DNA of 20,457 nucleotides, from assembly GCA_900752345.1 (NCBI GenBank), contig CAADVA010000175.1, forward strand, positions 1 through 20,457, in the 5' to 3' direction. The translations under genes and the position numbers were made by a program. Under the pieces are notes generated by a model, which did no database searches, was not told the origin of the DNA, and saw nothing but the letters and a program-made list of their open reading frames with translations. Source of the stretch: an uncultured Collinsella sp. Its GTDB lineage: Bacteria > Actinomycetota > Coriobacteriia > Coriobacteriales > Coriobacteriaceae. Shown in pieces: positions 14,796-20,457 of this stretch; position 1 is the first letter of the stretch, and each line of letters opens with the position of its first letter.

Positions 14796-15578
14796 ATGGA
14801 TAAGCGAGATCTTGAGCAGTTGCTGAGCGATGTTGCCGGCGGAGCAGTCACCCCGGCTGTCGCCCTTACGCGCATCCAGACGGCGCCAACCGCCGATCTG
14901 GGTTTTGCGCAGCTCGATCTTTCGCGCGGAGTGCGCCAGGGAGCCGGCGAGGTTGTCTACGGTGCCGGTAAAACCGCCGAGCAGATTGCCGCCATTATCG
15001 AAGCGCTGCACGATGCCGGTCAGGAGCGCATCCTGGTCACGCGCCTGGACAGCGAAAAAGCAGCCCGTACCTCGGAGCTCCTCGGCAACGGCATCGACCT
15101 GGGATATGTCCCGGACGCGCAGCTCGCCCTCGTGGGCGGCAAGCCCTCCCCCACCGGCAACGGACGCATCGTCGTCGCCTGCGCCGGCACGAGCGACCTG
15201 CCCGTCGCCGAAGAGGCGGCACTGACGGCCGAGTTCTACGGCAACGAGGTCGATCGTCTCTACGACGTAGGTGTCGCCGGCCTGCACCGCCTGCTCGCGC
15301 ATGCCGAGGAACTTGCCCAGGCGCAGGTGGTCATCGCCATCGCCGGCATGGAAGGCGCCCTGGCGAGCGTTATCGGCGGCCTGGTGAGCTGTCCGGTCAT
15401 CGCCGTCCCCACCAGCGTGGGCTATGGCGCGAGCTTTGGCGGCGTGGCCGCACTGCTCGCCATGCTCAACTCCTGCGCCAGCGGTGTTTCGGTCGTCAAT
15501 ATCGACAACGGCTTTGGTGCCGCCTACCAGGCAAGTCTTATCAATCATCTGAGCGCTGGTACGCCCTGCGCCCGTTAA
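14796..15578 (+). CDS. larB: LarB, pyridinium-3,5-biscarboxylic acid mononucleotide synthase
   Basis: This 260-residue PurE-like enzyme starts the nickel-pincer nucleotide (NPN) cofactor pathway: it carboxylates the pyridinium ring of nicotinic acid adenine dinucleotide and hydrolyses the phosphoanhydride. The C-terminal half is highly characteristic: AGTSDLPVAEEA (130-141), GMEGALASVIGGL, VPTSVGYGASFGGVAALL, LNSCASGVSVVNIDNGFGA. Cys227 in NSCASG corresponds to the catalytic Cys of Lactiplantibacillus LarB. I start at ATG 14796 with GAAGGGAA upstream rather than an in-frame GTG 11 codons earlier. It heads larB-larC-tetR, 10 nt before larC, with an inverted repeat in its promoter region. Confidence 0.96.
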   Translation: MDKRDLEQLLSDVAGGAVTPAVALTRIQTAPTADLGFAQLDLSRGVRQGAGEVVYGAGKTAEQIAAIIEALHDAGQERILVTRLDSEKAARTSELLGNGIDLGYVPDAQLALVGGKPSPTGNGRIVVACAGTSDLPVAEEAALTAEFYGNEVDRLYDVGVAGLHRLLAHAEELAQAQVVIAIAGMEGALASVIGGLVSCPVIAVPTSVGYGASFGGVAALLAMLNSCASGVSVVNIDNGFGAAYQASLINHLSAGTPCAR

Positions 15579-15588
15579 GGAGCATTCC

Positions 15589-16500
15589 ATGTCCAACCAT
15601 CAGCACACGCTTATCATCGACGGCACCTCGGGCATCAGCGGTGACATGACCGTCGCGGCCCTGCTCGACCTGGGTGCCAGCGAAGAACATCTGCGCGAGC
15701 AGCTCGCCACGCTTCCGGTCGGCGGCTTTGAGATTGCCGTCACACGTGTAAACAAGCATGGCATCGACGCCTGCGACTTTGACGTTCAGCTGGCAGAGGA
15801 GCTCGAGAACCACGACCACGACATGGCCTGGCTCTACGGCAACGAAGCAGCTGGCGAGCACACGCACGAGCATGAGCATCACCATCATGACCATGGTGAG
15901 CACGAGCACCGCCACGAGCATGACCATGAGGGCCACGCCCATGAGCACGAGGATCATCACCACACCCACCACCATCATCACCGCTCTTTGGCAGACGTCA
16001 CCGCCATCATCGATGGTTCGCAGCTGAGTGATGGTGCCAAGCGCCGCGCCCTCGCCATTTTTTCCGTACTCGCTGCTGCCGAGGCCAAGGCTCACGGCAA
16101 AACGCCCGAGACCGTCATGTTCCACGAGGTGGGCGCTGTCGACTCCATCGTTGACATCTGCTCGGTCGCCATCTGCCTCGATGACCTGGGCGTCGAGGAT
16201 GTCGTGGTCGAGTCGCTCTCCGAGGGTCACGGCACCATCCACTGTGCCCACGGCCTTATGCCCATCCCGGTCCCCGCCGTCGTCAACCTATGCCAAGCAG
16301 GCAATATCGCCCTCACGCCCGCACCGGTCGCCGGCGAGCTCGTGACGCCCACTGGCGCCGCCATCGTCACTGCTCTGCGCACGTCCGACCAACTGCCCTC
16401 ACGCTACCGCATCGAAGCCGTCGGCTACGGCGCCGGCAAACGCCCCTACGAGGGCTGCTCCGGCACGCTCCGTTGCCTGCTTGTTCACGTGGATGCATAG
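15589..16500 (+). CDS. larC: LarC nickel insertion protein, LarC1 half only, with His-rich insert
   Basis: This 303-residue protein matches the N-terminal (LarC1) part of LarC, which inserts nickel into the pincer nucleotide in a CTP-dependent step. Marks: DGTSGISGDMT at the start, FHEVGAVDSIVDI, GHGTIHCAHGLMPIPVPAV, ELVTPTGAAI and GYGAG near the end. Residues 91-131 contain 24 His in 41 positions, the presumed nickel-binding segment. The ORF stops soon after GYGAG, whereas full LarC (about 400-420 residues) continues into LarC2, which carries the CTP site. In L. plantarum LarC2 is reached by a programmed frameshift; here a TetR gene starts 2 nt after the stop, so no LarC2 can follow. LarC2 must be elsewhere, or this protein is truncated or works differently. 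AAGGAG precedes the ATG. Confidence 0.93.
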   Translation: MSNHQHTLIIDGTSGISGDMTVAALLDLGASEEHLREQLATLPVGGFEIAVTRVNKHGIDACDFDVQLAEELENHDHDMAWLYGNEAAGEHTHEHEHHHHDHGEHEHRHEHDHEGHAHEHEDHHHTHHHHHRSLADVTAIIDGSQLSDGAKRRALAIFSVLAAAEAKAHGKTPETVMFHEVGAVDSIVDICSVAICLDDLGVEDVVVESLSEGHGTIHCAHGLMPIPVPAVVNLCQAGNIALTPAPVAGELVTPTGAAIVTALRTSDQLPSRYRIEAVGYGAGKRPYEGCSGTLRCLLVHVDA

Positions 16501-16502
16501 CC

Positions 16503-17042
16503 ATGGATGCCCGCAAAACCAAAAGCCGCGCCGCCATCGTCGCGGCGTTCTCCGAGCTGCTGCGTGAAGAGGACTACGGCAAGATCACCGTCGGCGACAT
16601 CATCGCGCGCGCTCACGTAGGCCGCGCGACATTCTACGGCCTCTTTAAGAGCAAAGACGACCTACTGTCCGAGCTCGTGAGCGACATCTGCACCCACGCC
16701 CTCGACGATGACGGCACACCGCTCGACGACCCACTCGTGCAGGTCGAGCATATTCTCAACAACCTCTGGGAGCGCCGCCAGGGCGTCCGAGCGCTGGTAG
16801 CCGGCGCCGGCTCACGCGTCTTCGCCGACTGCCTCCGCAAGACCATCATGTCACGAGCAGCCGAAACCGTCCCCGTCGACCCCGCAGGCCCCGCCGGCAC
16901 CATGGACCGAAGCTTCCTGCTACACCACATAGCCTCAAGCTTCGTAGGAATGGTCCAATGGTGGGCCTGGCACAACTTTCAAGCAGATAAGGCCGACGTA
17001 GCCAAAGACTACCTCTCAGCCATAAAACCCCTCTTCAGCTAA
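16503..17042 (+). CDS. TetR/AcrR-family transcriptional regulator
   Basis: This is a 179-residue regulator. The N-terminal TetR helix-turn-helix is clear (TVGDIIARAHVGRATFYGLF, residues 29-48). The C-terminal part, with HHIASSFVGMVQWWAWHNF, resembles the TetR_C domains that end in a W-W helix. ATG lies 2 nt after the larC stop, so it is cotranscribed and probably translationally coupled with larB-larC. Position suggests it controls the lar genes on both strands, perhaps in response to lactate or cofactor state, but ligand and sites are inference. In L. plantarum the lar regulator LarR is a Crp-Fnr protein, so this would be a different solution. Confidence 0.9.
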   Translation: MDARKTKSRAAIVAAFSELLREEDYGKITVGDIIARAHVGRATFYGLFKSKDDLLSELVSDICTHALDDDGTPLDDPLVQVEHILNNLWERRQGVRALVAGAGSRVFADCLRKTIMSRAAETVPVDPAGPAGTMDRSFLLHHIASSFVGMVQWWAWHNFQADKADVAKDYLSAIKPLFS

Positions 17043-17198
17043 GTAAGAAGCTCATCCCAAAGCATCGCCCCAACCAGGGTGCCACGCATCCCAAAGCGTC
17101 ACTCGCGCTTCAACGCCCCCAACAGCAACAAGCCCCTCCCATCCAAATTCAGATATATATGTTGGGCTGCTTGCACGAACGCAACAAAGACCCCGCAT
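17043..17198. other. Intergenic stretch after tetR
   Basis: No convincing gene. ATCCCAAAGC occurs twice, near 17053 and 17089, as a short direct repeat. ATATATATG near 17156 is AT-rich but not part of a recognisable promoter. Confidence 0.3.
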
Positions 17199-17321
17199 CC
17201 GTCCGCATGGGGTAACTTCCCAGCGCATTCCGCAGGACGCAAAAAGGCTCGCCGCACAAAGTGCGCAGCGAGCCTTTTTGCATGTCCGAGGACGCGCTGG
17301 GAAGTTACCCCATGCGGACGG
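17199..17321 (-). ncRNA. Compound hairpin element A, downstream of the channel gene
   Basis: Outer arms 17199-17226 and 17294-17321 are perfect 28-bp inverted copies. Inside are two 12-nt strands, ATTCCGCAGGAC (17227-17238) and ATGTCCGAGGAC (17282-17293), that enclose a terminator hairpin (17239-17281). The two strands and their placement recur in element B (19719-19845) although arms and inner stem there differ. GGAC and GTCC of the strands can pair, leaving a bulge of two bases. I assign the minus strand because the element lies 22 nt after the stop of the minus-strand channel gene, as B lies after ppc. It also sits between convergent transcripts, so both strands may be transcribed. Confidence 0.6.
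17239..17281. terminator. Bidirectional terminator between tetR and the channel gene
   Basis: GCAAAAAGGCTCGC (17239-17252) pairs with GCGAGCCTTTTTGC (17268-17281), with an inner CGCAC-AAA-GTGCG hairpin. T-runs follow the GC stem on both strands, so it can end the larB-larC-tetR transcript and the larA-channel transcript. It is nested inside compound element A. Confidence 0.85.
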
Positions 17322-17343
17322 CGGACAACTATGTAGCCTTGAA

Positions 17344-18075
17344 CTAGAACATGCCCAAGAAACCATGCACAAACAGCGCGGCCAGAGCGGCACCGACAAA
17401 CGGCGCGATGCCAGGAACGAGCAGGCCGTACTTCCAGTTGTTGTCAGCCTTGTTCTTGATCGGCAGCACCTGATAGGCCATGCGAGGACCAAGGTCACGT
17501 GCCTGGTTCATGGCGAAGCCGGTGATGCCGCCCATGCCCATGCCAACGGCCCAAACGATCAGGCCGACGCAGATGGCGAGCATCAGAACGTTCTCGCCGG
17601 CGCGGCTAGCGGCAGCGAGGATGGCGCTGATGAACACAAAGGTGCAGATAGCCTCGCAGAAGAAGTTACGGGCGTAGTTGGTGCCCTCGGTGGTGGGGTT
17701 GGTCGAGAAGATGTTGCGCTGGGCAATGGGGTCGACGACACCATCAGAAGCCTTGAACTCATCGGCATACATAAGCCAAGCGATTACGGCACCCGCAAAG
17801 CCGCCGAGCATATCGGCAATCATGAAGGGGATGCAGCTGCTCCACGGCACCAGGCCGACAATGCACTGGGCAAGCACCATGGCGGGGTTCATGCACACGG
17901 CGCCGCCAAAGATAAACAGGGCGACCGAGATGCCAAAAGACCAGGTGGTGATGGCAAACATATGGCCGGAGCCCTGATACTTGGTGCCCTTGAGCACGGT
18001 ATCGCAGTGCACGCCCACGCCAAAGATGATCATGAGGGCCGTTGCGCCGAATTCACAGAGGAGTTTGGTAAGCAT
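17344..18075 (-). CDS. MIP/aquaporin-family channel, LarD-like (glycerol facilitator type)
   Basis: This is a 243-residue membrane channel with six hydrophobic helices and two half-helix loops. The first loop has canonical NPA at 63-65. The second reads NQARDLGPR at 190-198, so the usual NPARD has Gln instead of Pro. Extracellular loops are long, as in GlpF-type members. It lies 49 nt downstream of larA on the same strand; in L. plantarum the lar operon includes larD, a MIP channel for lactic acid, so lactic acid transport is the likely role here. Glycerol or another small solute is the alternative. The ribosome site is weak (GATAAGG). The transcript ends at the hairpin within element A. Confidence 0.88.
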   Translation of the reverse strand: MLTKLLCEFGATALMIIFGVGVHCDTVLKGTKYQGSGHMFAITTWSFGISVALFIFGGAVCMNPAMVLAQCIVGLVPWSSCIPFMIADMLGGFAGAVIAWLMYADEFKASDGVVDPIAQRNIFSTNPTTEGTNYARNFFCEAICTFVFISAILAAASRAGENVLMLAICVGLIVWAVGMGMGGITGFAMNQARDLGPRMAYQVLPIKNKADNNWKYGLLVPGIAPFVGAALAALFVHGFLGMF

Positions 18076-18124
18076 AAAACCTTATCTTTCTTGTCGGTTA
18101 TAAACGATTCGTTTAGGCCGCGCA

Positions 18125-19402
18125 CTAGTGCTGCGCGACGACAACGCCCAGGCCATCGGGAATAACTGCTACCTTGGCATCGGCACCCTTTATCTCAAAG
18201 GCGAGCTTAAGCGCCTCCTCGATAGTGTTGACCGGCGTCATGTGCATATCCTTGAGCATCTGGTGATCACACAGGTCGGTGACCATGATCACAGGGTGAT
18301 GCGCCAGAATGCGGGCAAAGATCTGGCTCGTCCACTGATCGGGCAGGGTCTCATCCTTAGGACGGTCGATGCAGGCGCGCTCAAACTCCGCCGGCTCGTT
18401 GTCAGCGATGTTGTGATAGAAGCCCTCGCCGCCGTGACCGTCGGCACAACCGGCGACATCAATGATCACGCCGCCCTCGGGAAGCGTGGCCTCGGCAGCG
18501 CACATGCCCTTCACGGCCTGATAGATGTTCTGGTCGAGCGGGTAACCGCCGTTGGTGGTGATGGCAATCTCGCACTCGACGGGCTCAACGCCGGCAAGGC
18601 TCTTCACGAACTCGCAGCCAGCCTCGTGCGCCTTGTGGATATCGCCGGCAAAGGAGCCAATGACCTCGTGCTTGCCGTTGAGCACCACGTTAAGCACAAA
18701 GGCAAGGTGAGCCATCTCGGCAGCAGCAAACATGTCCTCGCTCACGTGGTTGTGGCACAGGTTGCCGGCACGCGAGTGGGAATCATTCACAAACTGACCG
18801 TTGTGGTTGTACATGATGGTCTTATAGCTGGCGATGCCGGGCAGCACGGACTTGCGGCTGCCGGAGAAGCCGGCAAAGAAGTGCGGCTCAATAAAGCCCT
18901 CGGCAAGCAGCAGATCGCAATCGGCGGCAATCTTGTTGATGATGCACTCGCCGCCAGAAGGCAGGGTGCCGATCTTTTTCATCATGCTGTCGTCAGTCGC
19001 GACGTGCATAACGATTTCCTCGTTGGCAACAATCTCCTCGCCGTACTTGTTGACGAGTTCCTCGTGCGTCGACGGACGATGCATACCCGTAGCAACCAGA
19101 ATGCGAACGCGCGCCTCAGGCGCAGCGGAGTGGATGTGATGCAGCAGAATAGGCATCGTCACACGCGAGGGAACGGGGCGCGTATGGTCGGAGCTAATAA
19201 TGACAATATTCTTCTTGCCAGCGCAAAGCTCCTCGAGCGACGGCGAGCCATAAGGGTTGGCAAGCGACTCCTCTACCAGCTCTTCCTGCGATTTTGTGGT
19301 CTTAAACTCGTTTTGATGACCTTCCATCACACCCGCGAAGTTCTTATCCTCGAGCTCCAGATGCAACGTCTTGTGGTCAAACGGCAGTTCACATTCAAAC
19401 AA
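18125..19402 (-). CDS. larA: Nickel-dependent lactate racemase LarA
   Basis: This 425-residue enzyme interconverts L- and D-lactate using the nickel-pincer nucleotide cofactor. It aligns with L. plantarum LarA along its length, and the key residues fall at the same numbers: Asp72 and Arg75 in SSDHTRP, His108 in ATGMHRPS, His174 in EPHFFAGFSG, Lys184 (which covalently holds the cofactor) in SRKSVLPG, and His200 in YNHNG. The start appears to be TTG at 19402, with GGAAGAGGG 9 nt upstream; there is no in-frame ATG or GTG near it. It is followed by the channel gene and faces larB-larC-tetR from the opposite strand. With all active residues present it should be functional if the cofactor is completed by LarC2 and LarE encoded elsewhere. 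Other LarA homologues act on other 2-hydroxy acids; similarity to true LarA is high here. Confidence 0.96.
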   Translation of the reverse strand: MFECELPFDHKTLHLELEDKNFAGVMEGHQNEFKTTKSQEELVEESLANPYGSPSLEELCAGKKNIVIISSDHTRPVPSRVTMPILLHHIHSAAPEARVRILVATGMHRPSTHEELVNKYGEEIVANEEIVMHVATDDSMMKKIGTLPSGGECIINKIAADCDLLLAEGFIEPHFFAGFSGSRKSVLPGIASYKTIMYNHNGQFVNDSHSRAGNLCHNHVSEDMFAAAEMAHLAFVLNVVLNGKHEVIGSFAGDIHKAHEAGCEFVKSLAGVEPVECEIAITTNGGYPLDQNIYQAVKGMCAAEATLPEGGVIIDVAGCADGHGGEGFYHNIADNEPAEFERACIDRPKDETLPDQWTSQIFARILAHHPVIMVTDLCDHQMLKDMHMTPVNTIEEALKLAFEIKGADAKVAVIPDGLGVVVAQH

Positions 19403-19520
19403 TGACGAGCGCCCTCTTCCTTTTCAACTGACACACTAGATAAACCGTTGGAAGGATACGCCGCTCACCGAAAAACACCACCGTCCACCGACTCATTAAC
19501 ACAACGTTCATATTTGACCC
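19403..19520. promoter_or_regulatory. larA upstream region
   Basis: This is the 118-bp gap upstream of larA, lower in GC than its surroundings, and it must hold the larA promoter. I see no convincing -35/-10 pair and no copy of the TTTCCGAACA repeat found before larB, so I cannot show shared control of the two lar operons. Confidence 0.3.
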
Positions 19521-19560
19521 ACAACAAAACGGCCGCAATCCCAAACGGGACCGCGGCCGC
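19521..19560 (-). terminator. Rho-independent terminator, minus strand
   Basis: CGGCCGC (19530-19536) pairs with GCGGCCG (19553-19559), and TCCC/GGGA (19539-19542, 19547-19550) extends the stem inside. TTTTGTTG follows on the minus strand. The nearest upstream minus-strand gene is ppc, over 300 nt away, so it ends either a long ppc 3' untranslated region or a separate small RNA. Confidence 0.7.
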
Positions 19561-19568
19561 TACAGTCA

Positions 19569-19718
19569 TAAGGCGAGAAGCGTCAAATGCATCTCAATCC
19601 CGATCGATAAGACGCGAGGCGCGAAGCGCCAAACGCGCCGCCGGGACAGACCCCATCCAAAGCGCGCGAAGCGCGCCTTTCTTCCCTTCAGCCCCAATCC
19701 CCGAAAGCTGAGGACGAA
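19569..19718 (-). other. Hairpin-rich non-coding stretch downstream of ppc
   Basis: There is no supported gene. It holds GGCGC-GAA-GCGCC (19618-19630) and GCGCGC-GAA-GCGCGC (19662-19676, flanked by AAA and TTT), plus a related GCGAGAAGCG near 19573. Together with element B and the terminator at 19521 it could be part of a structured RNA read from the ppc side. Strand is inferred from the terminator. Confidence 0.4.
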
Positions 19719-19845
19719 GGGACCCGACGGGTTTCCCTCTGAATGCATTCCGCAGCACGAAGCCCCCTTATCCGCAGCTCCGAAGGAGTAGGATAAGGGG
19801 GCTTCAAGTGCGAGGACGCATTCAGAGGGAAACCCATCGGGTCCC
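19719..19845 (-). ncRNA. Compound hairpin element B, downstream of ppc
   Basis: Outer arms 19719-19746 and 19818-19845 are 28 bp with one non-Watson-Crick pair. Inside are ATTCCGCAGCAC (19747-19758) and AAGTGCGAGGAC (19806-19817), then a 15-bp inner stem (19759-19773 with 19791-19805) capped by CTCC-GAA-GGAG. The loop strands match element A except for a paired G/C swap (GCAC with GTGC, against GGAC with GTCC). The odd outer pair is C-A on the plus strand but G-U on the minus strand, which supports a minus-strand RNA. It starts 23 nt after the ppc stop. No T-run follows the inner stem, so it is not itself an intrinsic terminator. Confidence 0.6.
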
Positions 19846-19868
19846 GGTGAGAGCCACAGGGCTATCGA

Positions 19869-20457
19869 TTACCCCGTGTTCTGCAATCCTGCCGAGACGC
19901 CGGTCACAGTCGAAAGGATCAGGCTCATGTACTCGGCCTTCTTCTCCTCGGCCATCTCGTCCTGGTTCATACGCACCTCGCGAAGGGCGCGGACCTGGGC
20001 GATAGACAGGGCGTCGACGTAGGGGTTGCGCACACGAACGGCGCAGCCGAGCACGCGACGACGCTGCAGCGGCCACTCGTCACCGACGATGGCAAGGACC
20101 CACTTACGCGTGAGCTGCATCTCGGTGAAGACCTTCTCGGACAAATCCTGGCGATCGCCCAGGTGCAGATACATCTTGGCGATGCGCTGGTCGGTCTTAG
20201 CAATCGACATCTCGATGTTGTCGATAAAGGTGCGGAAGAACGGCCACTCCTGGTAGGCAGCCTTAAGCTGGTCCAGATCGCCAAACTGCTCGCAGGCGGT
20301 ACCCAGGCCGTACCAAGCGGCCAGATTGATGCGCGCCTGGCTCCAGCTGAAGATCCAAGGAATGGTACGCAGGTCGTCGAGGGACTTGGCACCCAAGCCG
20401 CGCTTGGCGGGACGCGAGCCGATCGGCAGGCTAACTGCCTCTGCTCGGGGCGTCTCG
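19869..20457 (-). CDS. ppc: Phosphoenolpyruvate carboxylase (partial, C-terminal end)
   Basis: These are the last 196 residues of PEP carboxylase, cut by the right edge. The enzyme adds bicarbonate to PEP to give oxaloacetate, refilling the C4 pool. The fragment begins just before IGSRPAKRG, which contains the conserved active-site loop of the family, then LRTIPWIFSWSQARINLAAW, and ends with QNTG, the invariant C-terminus of PEPC that reaches into the active site. Downstream lie a compound hairpin element, smaller hairpins and a terminator about 310 nt away. Nothing suggests damage to the gene. Confidence 0.97.
   Translation of the reverse strand, partial: ETPRAEAVSLPIGSRPAKRGLGAKSLDDLRTIPWIFSWSQARINLAAWYGLGTACEQFGDLDQLKAAYQEWPFFRTFIDNIEMSIAKTDQRIAKMYLHLGDRQDLSEKVFTEMQLTRKWVLAIVGDEWPLQRRRVLGCAVRVRNPYVDALSIAQVRALREVRMNQDEMAEEKKAEYMSLILSTVTGVSAGLQNTG

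Noticed and set aside
16290..16502. Longer TetR protein starting inside larC
   Set aside because: The upstream extension is an Arg-rich out-of-frame reading of larC; the HTH domain fits a start at 16503.
16400..16600. Frameshift leading from LarC1 into LarC2 as in L. plantarum
   Set aside because: The other frames after larC encode the TetR protein or nothing LarC2-like.
17052..17498. A 148-codon minus-strand frame across element A
   Set aside because: It runs through the terminator and the compound hairpin and into the channel gene in another frame; the product is not protein-like.
18128..19405. A 425-codon plus-strand frame exactly opposite larA
   Set aside because: Mirror frame of larA without any family signature.

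Overview
The window is about 20.5 kb of GC-rich DNA with dense, mostly minus-strand coding sequence. The protein set is a high-GC Gram-positive of the Coriobacteriia type, and I would guess Collinsella or a close relative. It holds feoA-feoA-feoB with a FeoB-associated Cys-rich peptide, HPr, an EbgA/EbgC beta-galactosidase under a LacI repressor, aspS, serB, a lactate racemase (lar) locus and phosphoenolpyruvate carboxylase. The genus is an inference; no rRNA or tRNA gene is present to test it.

Layout. Positions 1-924 (-) are the N-terminal half of an old-yellow-enzyme-type flavin oxidoreductase that runs off the left edge. Positions 1027-4453 (-) are a ferrous iron uptake locus, read in the order feoA2, feoA1, feoB, then (past a terminator) a small Cys-rich membrane peptide. 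Its promoter and gaps carry GTTAAC-containing inverted repeats that look like operators. Positions 4546-4794 (-) encode an HPr phosphocarrier with Asp at position 46, and next to it sits a 230-bp MITE-like element with 35-bp terminal inverted repeats. Positions 5216-6679 (-) encode an amino-acid permease with its own terminator. Positions 6833-10300 (-) are ebgA-ebgC, diverging from a LacI-family regulator (10677-11693, +), with three copies of CAACCGGTTG between them. Between lacI and aspS lies a 62-bp-period tandem array of hairpins. aspS (-) has a structured leader and diverges from serB (+).

Positions 14796-19402 are a split lar locus: larB, larC and a TetR regulator on the plus strand, converging on larA and an aquaporin-family channel on the minus strand. 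LarB and LarC make the nickel-pincer cofactor of LarA. LarC here is only the LarC1 half, and neither LarC2 nor LarE is encoded in the window. Positions 19869-20457 (-) are the C-terminus of phosphoenolpyruvate carboxylase, running off the right edge.

The least explained material is in the intergenic regions. Two compound hairpins, 123 and 127 nt, start 22-23 nt downstream of the stop codons of the channel gene and ppc. They share conserved 12-nt internal-loop strands, while their 28-bp outer arms and their inner stems differ completely in sequence but are each self-complementary. This compensatory pattern points to a selected RNA (or DNA) structure and, with the 62-bp hairpin array, is the best candidate here for something undescribed.
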